Assembly (NCBI RefSeq): GCF_001665785.1
Contig: NZ_LZSO01000028.1
Span: 62,001-126,000, forward strand
DNA length: 64,000 bases
Reading direction: 5' to 3'
Origin: Mycolicibacterium peregrinum
GTDB taxonomy: Bacteria; Actinomycetota; Actinomycetes; Mycobacteriales; Mycobacteriaceae
Shown here piece by piece: positions 41,201-49,382 of this stretch. Made by a program: the position numbers and the translations under genes. The notes beneath the pieces are model-generated. The model was not told where the DNA came from. It ran no database searches and was given only the letters and a program-made list of their open reading frames with translations. The first letter of the stretch is position 1, and every line of letters starts with the position of its first letter.

Positions 41201-42800
41201 CGATCGCCACGCCTTCCTGCCGCGGGTCCGCGGCACCCCTGAGCACACCGCGCTCATCACGGCAGATCACCTGGGCGCTACCGCCGGCACCGTAGGCGGG
41301 CTGCACGACAACCCGATGGCCGTTCGCACGCAACCGGTCCCGGGTCTGTTCGCCGATCCGGTCTTCGACACGTAGTTCGATGGGCCGGTCGATCACCTCG
41401 GCGTCGGACCCGGGGAACACCGTGAACCGAGGTGCGGCCACCGCCTCGGCCGGCTCGAGCCCGTGGTCGAACAGGTGCGACAGCAGCTGCAGGTTCCACT
41501 GGACCTGACCGTCCCCGCCGGGGATGCTGCCCAGGGCCAGCAGCTCGTCCCGGGCGCCGGTGGCGATCCAGGCGTTGAGTGTGTTGAGGGGCTTTCGCCG
41601 CGGTGCCACCTCGTTGGGGTGGCCCGGGATCAGGTAGGCGCCTCGCCCCAGCCGGTTTCCCAGCACCACGCCGGTACCGGGCACGGTCAGGGTGGCGCCG
41701 AAGGTGAAGCCGAGCGAGTGGATGAACGACACCGCGCGTCCGTCGGCGTCGACGGCTGCGGTGCAGGTGGTATCCCCGGCCTGCACCGAGAACGCCAGCC
41801 GGTCCTCGGCCGCGCGCGCCAGGTCCCGGCGCTGCCGGGCAATCCGGTTGGGGTCAAGGACATCACGCCATCCGGTGTTGTCGCTGCCGCACCGCTTCAG
41901 GCGGTCCTGAAAGGCCAGCCGGGCTGCCCGTGCCATCCTGTCGATCGCCCCCGCGCCCAACCAGGGCTCGGATCCGACCACTCCGTCGCACAACGCCGCC
42001 TGCTGCAACACCATCCAGCCGGGCGTGGGCAATGGAGTCTGGTAGATCGTGGCGTCCACGTAGCGGCCGGTGATCGCGTTCTCGGGTTCGGCAGCGGCCC
42101 CGGCCGCCCACTCGTCGCCACTGAACGGCGCACCGCCCGCGGTCAGCATCGTGACGGCGCGCTCGGCGAACTCGCCGGTGTAGAAGCCGGCCGGGTCCAG
42201 CGCGAGCCGGCGGATGGTGCGGGCGAGATCGGGTTGGGCCAATCGGTCGCCCACCCGTGCCGCAACGCCACCGGGTGCATACACCGCAGCCAGGCCGGGG
42301 TCGCGGAGGATCGCGGTGAGCGCCTCGTGCACATCGGCTGCCGTCTTGGCCGAGCAGGGCAAGCCGGTTTCGGCCATCCGGGCGGCGGGCTCCCACAGTT
42401 CGGTCAGTCCGCGGCTCGCGCCCCCGGCATGCAGGGCGGCCAGCATCGCAGGTGCGCCGGGAACGGTGACGCCCAGTGGGCCGTACAGCGGGATGGTGGA
42501 CAGCCCCTGGCCGCGGTAGAACGCCGCCGTCCCGCCATCGGGGCCGAATCCGGAGCCGCCGATCGTCCACACCCGGCCGTCGGGTTCGCGCACCACCGCG
42601 AACGCGTCGCCGCCGATTCCACATTGACCGGGCAGCACCAGCCAGGTGAGCGCCGCCATGGCCAGCGTGGCGTCGATGGCGTTACCGCCATCGGCGAGCA
42701 CCCGGGCACCGGCGACGCTGGCGGCGGGATGGCTCGAACTGACCATCCCGCCCAGTGACAGCGCCGACGGACGTTGCGCCGCCGAGGTCTCGGTCCGCAT
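41190..42800 (-). CDS. gamma-glutamyltransferase-family protein
   Basis: This 536-residue Ntn-hydrolase of the GGT family should cleave itself before Thr344 (VQAGDTTCTAAVDADGR) into large and small subunits. It has the N-terminal GMVSSSHPAASVAGARVLAD and GGNAIDATLAMAALTW, typical of GGT-like proteins. There is no signal peptide, so it is cytoplasmic, unlike export-type GGTs. It may remove a gamma-glutamyl or other acyl-amide group from a pathway intermediate. Its ATG shares a base with the Rieske gene's stop. Confidence 0.85.
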   Translation of the reverse strand: MRTETSAAQRPSALSLGGMVSSSHPAASVAGARVLADGGNAIDATLAMAALTWLVLPGQCGIGGDAFAVVREPDGRVWTIGGSGFGPDGGTAAFYRGQGLSTIPLYGPLGVTVPGAPAMLAALHAGGASRGLTELWEPAARMAETGLPCSAKTAADVHEALTAILRDPGLAAVYAPGGVAARVGDRLAQPDLARTIRRLALDPAGFYTGEFAERAVTMLTAGGAPFSGDEWAAGAAAEPENAITGRYVDATIYQTPLPTPGWMVLQQAALCDGVVGSEPWLGAGAIDRMARAARLAFQDRLKRCGSDNTGWRDVLDPNRIARQRRDLARAAEDRLAFSVQAGDTTCTAAVDADGRAVSFIHSLGFTFGATLTVPGTGVVLGNRLGRGAYLIPGHPNEVAPRRKPLNTLNAWIATGARDELLALGSIPGGDGQVQWNLQLLSHLFDHGLEPAEAVAAPRFTVFPGSDAEVIDRPIELRVEDRIGEQTRDRLRANGHRVVVQPAYGAGGSAQVICRDERGVLRGAADPRQEGVAIGVD

Positions 42801-43153
42801 CAGGCACCCTTGCGACGGCGGCGCGGGCCGGCCGGGGCATCGCCGGCCTCCACACCGACATAGATCTCCCCGTCACGTTCCTCGACCGGGTAGGTCTTGA
42901 TCGCAACCGTGGCCGGCGGGCAGATCGGTTCCCCGGTCTCCAGGTCGAATGCGCTTCCATGGCAAGAACACCCGATGCCATCGTCGACGAGCTTGCCCGA
43001 GGACAACAGGCAGTCCAGGTGCGTGCAGTAGTTGGACGTGGCATAGGCCTTGCCGTTGAGGCGAGCCACCGCGAACTCGTGATCGCCGGCGAAGAACCGC
43101 CGCACCATGCCCTCGGGCACCTGCCCGGACCGGGCGACTCGGGTGAATTCCAT
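42800..43153 (-). CDS. Rieske [2Fe-2S] ferredoxin 1
   Basis: This 117-residue stand-alone Rieske ferredoxin has cluster ligands Cys43-x-His45 (NYCTHLD) and Cys62-x2-His65 (GCSCHGSAFDL). The C-terminal tail is basic (GPRRRRKGA). It carries single electrons from a reductase to an oxygenase. It is the second Rieske protein in the operon; the other is at 45852. Confidence 0.92.
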   Translation of the reverse strand: MEFTRVARSGQVPEGMVRRFFAGDHEFAVARLNGKAYATSNYCTHLDCLLSSGKLVDDGIGCSCHGSAFDLETGEPICPPATVAIKTYPVEERDGEIYVGVEAGDAPAGPRRRRKGA

Positions 43154-43165
43154 TGCAGCTCCTGT

Positions 43166-44632
43166 TTATACGGACGGGGTGAGATAGACGGTCTTCTCCA
43201 GCGTGTAGAACTCCATCAGCGTCGCTCCGGCTTGCTCCTTGTAGGTCTGGGTGCTGGACGCCTTGTAGCCGCCGAACGGGGCGTTCATCGCCATCCCGGT
43301 GGTCGGCTGGTTGATCTTGACCAGGCCGGTCTTGGACCGGTGCGCGAATCGGTTGGCAGCGGCCAGATCACCAGTGACGATCGCCGCGCTGAGCCCGAAA
43401 TCGGTGGCGTTCGCGAGGTCCATCGCCTCGTCCAGCGTGCCGGCCCGCTGGAAGGTGATCAGCGGTCCGAACACCTCCTCGGCGACGATGCGCATGGTGG
43501 GCAGTGCATCGGCGAAAACTGTGGGACGGACAAAGAATCCACGATCGCCGACGATGGTGCCGCCACAGCGCAGGGAGGCTCCTTCTGCCACCCCCGTCTG
43601 GACGTAGTGCAGGAACTTGTCGAGTTGAGCCGCGCTGGCCAACGGACCCATGTTGATCCCGGGGAGGTCGCCGGGGCCGACCTTGAGCTTGTCGGCCTTG
43701 GCGACCACCCGCTCGAGCAGCTCATCGTGAACAGAATCTACCGCGATGACCCGGCTGGTGCCGGTGCAGGCCTGTCCGCTGAGCCCGAAGGCGCCCTTCA
43801 CGATCAGAGCGGCGGCGCCGTCGACGTCTGCGTCCTCGGCGACCACGACCGGGTTCTTTCCGCCCATCTCCAACTGCACGCGGCGCTGGGGGCCGACCAC
43901 GGCGTGAATCGATCGGCCCACCTGGGTGGAGCCGGTGAATGTGACTGCCGGAACCCGGGTTTCGGCGGCGAGGGCCGCCCCGGCGGCCCCGCCCCCCTGT
44001 ACCAGCGCGATCGCACTCGGCGGCAGGCCGCCGTCGAGTAGGGCCTCGACCAGGCGCTGCCCCATCAACGGAGTGATCTCCGAGGGCTTGAACAGCACCG
44101 GGTTTCCCGCGGCAAGCGCGGGACCGATCTTGCGCGACGGGATGTTCAACGGAAAGTTCCAGGGGGTGATGGCCCCGACGATCCCGACCGGTTCCCGCAA
44201 GGTGTAGACCAGGCCGTCGCCGGCGGTCGGATAGGTGCAACCGGTGACCCGGGTGGCCTCCCCGGCGTAGAAGCGCAGGTTGGCCGGGGTTCGGCTGACC
44301 TCCATGGTGGCCTCGTCGGCGGTCTTGCCCTCTTCTCGGATCAGCTCGGCGATCAACTCGGGCGCACGCGACTCCAACTGCGTGGCAGCAGATTCCAGGA
44401 TCGCCGCCCGGCGCTCGGGCGAAGTCTGCGCCCACTCGGGGGCCGCCTTGTCCAGCGCGTCGACCGCTGCGCTCACATCGGCGGCTCCGGAAGCCGGGAA
44501 GATCCCGACCACGTCGTCCGGATCGGCGGGGTTGCACCGCTCGAACGTCTGGCCGGATATCGCTGGTACCCAGCGACCGTCGATGAAATTCGTTCCCTCG
44601 ACCACTCTTCCGCTCCTCGGCTGCACAGTCAC
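43166..44632 (-). CDS. NAD(P)-dependent aldehyde dehydrogenase
   Basis: This 488-residue ALDH has a full active site: Asn159 (ITPWNFPLNIP), Glu255 (VQLEMGGKNP) and Cys289 (LSGQACTGTSR). FTGSTQVGR is the coenzyme loop. The sequence resembles alpha-ketoglutaric/glutaric or succinic semialdehyde-type ALDHs, so oxidation of a pathway semialdehyde is likely. GTG 44632 is chosen: GGAGG lies 7 nt upstream and it overlaps the reductase stop (GTGA). Confidence 0.92.
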   Translation of the reverse strand: MTVQPRSGRVVEGTNFIDGRWVPAISGQTFERCNPADPDDVVGIFPASGAADVSAAVDALDKAAPEWAQTSPERRAAILESAATQLESRAPELIAELIREEGKTADEATMEVSRTPANLRFYAGEATRVTGCTYPTAGDGLVYTLREPVGIVGAITPWNFPLNIPSRKIGPALAAGNPVLFKPSEITPLMGQRLVEALLDGGLPPSAIALVQGGGAAGAALAAETRVPAVTFTGSTQVGRSIHAVVGPQRRVQLEMGGKNPVVVAEDADVDGAAALIVKGAFGLSGQACTGTSRVIAVDSVHDELLERVVAKADKLKVGPGDLPGINMGPLASAAQLDKFLHYVQTGVAEGASLRCGGTIVGDRGFFVRPTVFADALPTMRIVAEEVFGPLITFQRAGTLDEAMDLANATDFGLSAAIVTGDLAAANRFAHRSKTGLVKINQPTTGMAMNAPFGGYKASSTQTYKEQAGATLMEFYTLEKTVYLTPSV

Positions 44633-45855
44633 GACGCGACCTCCTCGGCGTCCACCAATTCCCACAGGTCGGCGTCCTCGTCTTCGAGGACCCCACGTTC
44701 GATGCGTCGTCCGAGCAGTTCCCGGCCCACCATCACGTCCTCCCCCCGGTTCGCGCCGAAGACTCCGCGCAGCAGGTCGCCGTCGAGATAGAAGGCCGTG
44801 AAGTCGTTTGCCTCCGGATTGCCGCGGATCACTGTCCGATCGGTCGCCTCACCCAGAAGCTGGAAGTTGTGGTCGTACTGATCCGACCAGAACCACGGGG
44901 CATCGTCGTTGACCGCATCACGGCCGAGCATTGCGTTGGCGGCCGCGGCGCCCTGTTTGTTGGCATTGTCGAAATGTTCGAATCGCACATGGCGTCCGGC
45001 ACGTGCCGAATAACGTCGGGCTACATCGCCGGCCGCGTAGATGTGAGGTATCGAGGTCCGGCCCTGCGCGTCGACCACGATGCCGTCGTCGACCTGCAGT
45101 CCCGAGGCCGCTGCCACCGCGGTGTTGGGGTTGATGCCGATGCCGATCAGCACGGCGCCGGCTTCGAGCCGCCCCGAATCTCCGCAGTCCAGGACGACAC
45201 CGTCGGCGGTGGTCTGTAGGTTGCTGACGGCGATCCCGGTGCGAATGTCGACGCCGTTGTCGCGATGGATACGGACCATCTCGGCGCTCAAGCGCTGCCC
45301 GATGATACTGCCCAGCGGTACCGGCGCCGCCTCCAGCACGGTCACCTCGATGCCGAGACCGCGTGCAGTGGCGGCTGTTTCGAGCCCGATGAAGCCGGCT
45401 CCGATAATCGTCAGCCGGCCGGCCGCAGCGAGCGAGCGCTGCAGCGCGATCGCGTCGTCGACGGTCCGCAGGTAGTGCACCAGGTCCGGGCGCGGCCCGG
45501 GGACAGGCAAGCTACGAGGCTCGCCACCGGTGGCGAACAACACCGCGTCCGCCTGAATCGGTGCAGCCGCAGCCAGCTCCACCCGGCGGCCCGCCGGGTC
45601 GACCCGGGTCACCTCGGCCCCGGTGAGTACCTCCACGTCGTTGTCGGCGCGCCAGTCCTCCGGAAGGATCTGCAGCGACTCCAGTGTGTCTGTGCCGCTG
45701 AGGAATTCCTTGGACAGCGGCGGACGCTGGTAGGGCGCGTGTGGCTCGTCGCCGATCAGGACGATCCGTCCGTCGAACCCGCGCCGCCGCAAGGTGCGAG
45801 CGGCCACGGCTGCCGTCTGCCCCGCGCCGACGGTTACGAATGTCCGACCGGTCAT
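44629..45855 (-). CDS. FAD-dependent ferredoxin reductase
   Basis: This 408-residue oxygenase-coupled NADH-ferredoxin reductase has the FAD loop FVTVGAGQTAAVAARTLRRR at the N-terminus and PYQRPPLSKEFL. The NADH loop is LTIIGAGFIGLETAATARGL (about residue 145), and IPHIYAAGDVARRY (about 275) follows. It should reduce one or both Rieske ferredoxins encoded beside it. It overlaps the flanking genes by ATGA and GTGA. Confidence 0.93.
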   Translation of the reverse strand: MTGRTFVTVGAGQTAAVAARTLRRRGFDGRIVLIGDEPHAPYQRPPLSKEFLSGTDTLESLQILPEDWRADNDVEVLTGAEVTRVDPAGRRVELAAAAPIQADAVLFATGGEPRSLPVPGPRPDLVHYLRTVDDAIALQRSLAAAGRLTIIGAGFIGLETAATARGLGIEVTVLEAAPVPLGSIIGQRLSAEMVRIHRDNGVDIRTGIAVSNLQTTADGVVLDCGDSGRLEAGAVLIGIGINPNTAVAAASGLQVDDGIVVDAQGRTSIPHIYAAGDVARRYSARAGRHVRFEHFDNANKQGAAAANAMLGRDAVNDDAPWFWSDQYDHNFQLLGEATDRTVIRGNPEANDFTAFYLDGDLLRGVFGANRGEDVMVGRELLGRRIERGVLEDEDADLWELVDAEEVAS

Positions 45856-46202
45856 GCCTGTACTTCCCTTCCCGCAGCCACGGCGCCCAACGGTGCAGTG
45901 GGGTTGACGTACACGGTTTCCTCCTCGACCCGAACCGGGTAAGTGGGCTGGCAGCGGTCCTGGCTCTCCTCGTACCCGGTCTCCAGGTCGAACTGCCACT
46001 GGTGACCCGGGCAGATCACCTTGCCGTGCAGCAGGGTTCCCTTTGCCAGGGATCGATCCTGATGAATACAGCTGTCGGCGAACGCATATACCCGTCCCGC
46101 CGCCTCGAACAGCGCGATGGCCCGGCCGTCGACTTCGACCCGAAGCTTGCGGCGGCGGGCGAGGTCCTTGGTGCTCGCCACCGCGATCCACTGGGTGGTC
46201 AT
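45852..46202 (-). CDS. Rieske [2Fe-2S] ferredoxin 2
   Basis: This 116-residue Rieske ferredoxin has ligands Cys45-x-His47 (DSCIHQD) and Cys64-x2-His67 (VICPGHQWQFDLETG). The sequence resembles the NirD/CarAc-like small ferredoxins. It lies directly after the diiron-protein gene (35 bp) and overlaps the reductase gene by ATGA. It is therefore the best candidate for the direct donor to the diiron protein. Confidence 0.93.
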   Translation of the reverse strand: MTTQWIAVASTKDLARRRKLRVEVDGRAIALFEAAGRVYAFADSCIHQDRSLAKGTLLHGKVICPGHQWQFDLETGYEESQDRCQPTYPVRVEEETVYVNPTAPLGAVAAGREVQA

Positions 46203-46237
46203 GGCGCTACCTTTCTGCCGAGGCGGTGGGTCGGGGA

Positions 46238-46960
46238 TCAGGCGGATACCGGTTCGAGGTCGGGCGCGACGTAGTAGTCGTAGAGGCCCTTGGTGTAGGA
46301 GAACCGCATCTCGGCGCCCCAGCGCACCAGCTGCAGGCTGCGCTGCTGCAACTGTGGGGTGTTGGCGTGGTCGAGCACGATCTGGTAGCCGCGCTCCCCG
46401 TGCACCACATCGGAGGTGATGTGCAGGTCGAAGAACTCGATCTCGTCCTCGCTGAACCCGTACACCTCGCGCAGCGGCACGATCTGCTTGGTGTAGATGC
46501 TCGGCACCTGCGATTCCAGCCCGACCACCAGGGCGGCGGTGGCTACCACGAAGTGTTCGCGCTGCGACACCGCATAGCACCAGGCCTGCAGGCCGCGGGT
46601 GATGGCGTTCATGTTCGAGGGATCCTCGATCCGTTCCTTGGTGGTCCCGCAGGCCTCACCGAACTTGATCAGCAGATCGGTGTGCCGGATGTCGGCCAGC
46701 TCCTCCTCGTACATGTTCTGCAGCGTGAAATCCTTTGCGCCGGTGAACTCATCGGGGGTGTTGGAGTAGATATTGGCCAGGTAGTCGGCGAACGGGCCGA
46801 CGTAGTGGTAGTGGTTCTCGGCCCACCGGGCGAAGTGCTCCTTGCTGAGCTTGCCTTCCGCCCAGGCCTTGGAGAACGACGCGTTCTTGGCTTCCCTGCC
46901 TTTGATCGCGTTCTCGAGTTCGGCGCGAAACTCATCCCGTCCGAGCAGTTGGGTCATCAT
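46238..46960 (-). CDS. haem-oxygenase-like diiron oxidase (CADD/TenA-like fold)
   Basis: This 240-residue, all-helical protein has the complete ligand set of haem-oxygenase-like diiron oxidases, with the spacing of CADD: Glu86 and His93 (MYEEELADIRHTDLL), Glu149 (VVGLESQVPS), and His180, Asp184 and His187 (DLHITSDVVHGERG). Such proteins activate O2 for C-C or C-N bond cleavage, N-oxygenation or desaturation. Here it is followed by a Rieske ferredoxin and reductase, which would supply electrons. Two adjacent ATG codons (46960, 46957) follow AGGAAAGGA. Confidence 0.85.
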   Translation of the reverse strand: MMTQLLGRDEFRAELENAIKGREAKNASFSKAWAEGKLSKEHFARWAENHYHYVGPFADYLANIYSNTPDEFTGAKDFTLQNMYEEELADIRHTDLLIKFGEACGTTKERIEDPSNMNAITRGLQAWCYAVSQREHFVVATAALVVGLESQVPSIYTKQIVPLREVYGFSEDEIEFFDLHITSDVVHGERGYQIVLDHANTPQLQQRSLQLVRWGAEMRFSYTKGLYDYYVAPDLEPVSA

Positions 46961-47077
46961 TCGTCCTTTCCTGAATTAGGTTGACTTTCAAGGAGATTAG
47001 TGAGGGCGGCCGCGACTGGCCATGGTCACAATCACCGCCGATCGGCGCCCGGAGAGGTCAGGGTGCACACCAGCAGG

Positions 47078-47530
47078 TCACGTTCGGGCAACCGAAGCGG
47101 TGAGCGCCTCGAACTCGGTGAGAATGGCCGCGCCCACGGCCTTGTCCTGTTGACCGTTGCCTCCGCTGATCCCGACGCCACCCACGATCTGACCGTCGAA
47201 GACCAGGGGGAATCCGCCGACGAAGATGGCGAATTTGCCTGGCAGCATGTGACTGATGCCGAAGGCCTCGTTACCTGGCAGCGCAGGCCCGTTTGGTGGC
47301 TCGTTGAACAGGTGGGTGGCGCGTTCGTGGCCGGCCGCGGTGAACGCCTTGGCGATCGCGATATCCACCCCGGTGAGCCGGGCACCCGGCAACCGGTGCA
47401 GCGCAAGGACATTGCCGCCGTCGTCGCAGATGCACAGGGTCTGCTTGACGCCGATCTCCTCGGCTTTGGCGCGGCCCGCCGCCAGCAGCGGCAACGCGTC
47501 GTCGAGGGTGATGCGGTGAATTCGGTGCAT
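47078..47530 (-). CDS. GlcG/HbpS (DUF336) family protein
   Basis: This 150-residue GlcG/HbpS-family protein has ICDDGGNVLALHRLPGARLT, DIAIAKAFTAAGHERATHLF, and IFVGGFPLVFDGQIVGGVGI followed by GISGGNGQQD. HbpS binds haem, whereas GlcG-type proteins accompany catabolic operons with no settled activity. It is the first gene of the leftward island, nearest the PucR regulator, and is separated from the diiron gene by 117 bp. Confidence 0.88.
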   Translation of the reverse strand: MHRIHRITLDDALPLLAAGRAKAEEIGVKQTLCICDDGGNVLALHRLPGARLTGVDIAIAKAFTAAGHERATHLFNEPPNGPALPGNEAFGISHMLPGKFAIFVGGFPLVFDGQIVGGVGISGGNGQQDKAVGAAILTEFEALTASVART

Positions 47531-47616
47531 TGATATCTCGCTCTCTCGCGGCAGTCGGTATCGGCTGACGCTGGAATGTCTACCAACGCGTGCGCACGGG
47601 CGGGATGGTCAATATG

Positions 47617-47641
47617 ACCTGAAATATCGGCCGGTTCAGGT
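47617..47641. promoter_or_regulatory. candidate PucR operator
   Basis: ACCTGAA (47617-47623) and TTCAGGT (47635-47641) form a perfect 7-bp inverted repeat with an 11-bp spacer, in the gap between the divergent GlcG and PucR genes. It is the clearest dyad in that gap. Confidence 0.5.
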
Positions 47642-47714
47642 TAAGTTGCACATAACCGCTGGGCGGCCTGATCCGTTATCGATAGAGGAGCATCCACAGA
47701 GCACGGGGTTACAC

Positions 47715-49382
47715 ATGACAGCACCACCGGCCGACACCGGACGGATGACCATCCAGGGTCTCCTTGACGAGGCCCTGATGTCCGGCGCCAGGGTCGTCGC
47801 GGGTACCGACCGGCTCGGTATGGAGCTGAGCTGGGTTCTGCCGCTCAACGAAGTTCTCTCCCAGCATGATCCGCTCGACGCGGTGGCCGTCTACACCCGT
47901 CCCGAGTCGCTGACCGCCAACGGTGCCGCACTGTCCGCACTTGCGGCCCGGGGCGCCACGACTCTGCTGGTCGACGGCGTTGTGCCGCCGGACCTGGGGC
48001 CGGTGCCCGACCGGCTGGTGATCGTCGAACTCGGCATCCCGGTCGGCTTCGCCGCACTCAATCGGCTGCTGGCCGAGCGCGCGCTCAGCCAGGAAGTACA
48101 CGTCATGCGGTACTCGACCCAGGTGCACGCCTCCCTGGCCGGGCTGTTCCATCGTGGCGCCGGCCTGCAGATCCTGATCCGGGAGGTCGCCAATCTGGCC
48201 CGTAACCCGGCGGTCGCCCTCGACGCCCGCGGCCAGGTGGTGGCACACCACGGCCTGGCACCGGAAATGCTTGCACCGCTGTCTGATTCGATCAACGCGA
48301 TGGTTACCGCGGGCATCCCTGCCGCCGAACGGCGGTCCGACGGCCACGACACCCGGGTACAACAGATCACCGGACCGAACGAGACGGCCTGGACCGGCGT
48401 CGCCAGCGCCATCCGGTTGGGCAAGACCTTCGAGGGCTGGGTGGCGATTCTTGCCCCCGACCCGGCCCCCGGCTCACACGACCTGGCCAGGTACGAGGTG
48501 CTGACCGAACAAGCCACCGCCATCGTCGGATCGGAGATGCTGCGCCAACGCAGTGTCGACGAGGCCGAGGAACGGGCCCGCGGCGATTTCGTCCAAGCCC
48601 TCGTGCACGGCAGCTTCTCCAGCGAGCACGACATGCGCGCCCGTGCCGAACACCACGACATCGAACTCGACGCCAGGTTCGCGGTGTTCGTGGCTCCAGG
48701 GGTGCTGCCGCGCCGGGTGGACAATCCCACCGCCAGCATGGTGCGCCTGGCGCGCTACGCGGCCGGCCTCGCACCGCATCCGTCGGTGCACGCCTACGTC
48801 ACCGTCATCGGGGACGTCCTGGTCGTGGTGCGCACCCTGCGGGCGGAGGAAATCACTGAAATGCGCCGGGAGATGGCCGAATACGCCCAAGCCATGTCGC
48901 TGGAGCTGGAACGTCGCCGAGGCCTGCGCGCCCCGGTGGCCTACGGTCGGCCCGCCCGCGGCGCCGGTGAGGTCAGGGAGAGCTATCGGGAGGCTCGCGT
49001 GGCCCTCGGCATCGCCCGCCGTCTGCACCGCACCGGGGCGACCTCTTACCAGGAGCTGCGCGGTTTCACGGTGTTGGCAGAGGTTACCGAGACCGAGCCG
49101 AGCCGCCAGCTGGTGCGGGAGGTGTTGGGGCCGCTGAGGTCCGGACCCGACCTGCTGGAGACCCTGGGCGCCTATCTGGCCGAGGGCGGCAACGTGAATG
49201 CGACTGCCCGGGCGCTCAACGTGCACCGCAACACCATGCTGGCCAAACTTGACCGGATCTCACGAGTGCTCGGGATGGACATCCGGCTTCCGGAAAACCA
49301 GTTCACGGTGTGGCTGGCGATCCGGCTCGACCTGCTCGACGAAGTGCACTCGGCCATCGACCGGGAAGCCAGCTTTCGCTGA
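47715..49382 (+). CDS. PucR-family transcriptional regulator
   Basis: This 555-residue protein has an N-terminal PucR-type domain (MTIQGLLDEALMSGARVVAG, about residues 11-130) and a central GGDEF-like region. The C-terminal PucR helix-turn-helix is YLAEGGNVNATARALNVHRN followed by TMLAKLDRISRVLGMDIRLP. PucR proteins usually activate catabolic operons in response to the substrate. It is divergent from the leftward island and probably controls it. ATG 47715 is used; an ATG at 47745 would also begin at the domain edge. Confidence 0.92.
   Translation: MTAPPADTGRMTIQGLLDEALMSGARVVAGTDRLGMELSWVLPLNEVLSQHDPLDAVAVYTRPESLTANGAALSALAARGATTLLVDGVVPPDLGPVPDRLVIVELGIPVGFAALNRLLAERALSQEVHVMRYSTQVHASLAGLFHRGAGLQILIREVANLARNPAVALDARGQVVAHHGLAPEMLAPLSDSINAMVTAGIPAAERRSDGHDTRVQQITGPNETAWTGVASAIRLGKTFEGWVAILAPDPAPGSHDLARYEVLTEQATAIVGSEMLRQRSVDEAEERARGDFVQALVHGSFSSEHDMRARAEHHDIELDARFAVFVAPGVLPRRVDNPTASMVRLARYAAGLAPHPSVHAYVTVIGDVLVVVRTLRAEEITEMRREMAEYAQAMSLELERRRGLRAPVAYGRPARGAGEVRESYREARVALGIARRLHRTGATSYQELRGFTVLAEVTETEPSRQLVREVLGPLRSGPDLLETLGAYLAEGGNVNATARALNVHRNTMLAKLDRISRVLGMDIRLPENQFTVWLAIRLDLLDEVHSAIDREASFR

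Noticed and set aside
47036..47047. 12-bp palindrome CGCCGATCGGCG downstream of the GlcG gene
   Set aside because: Short and GC-rich; such palindromes are expected by chance at this composition.
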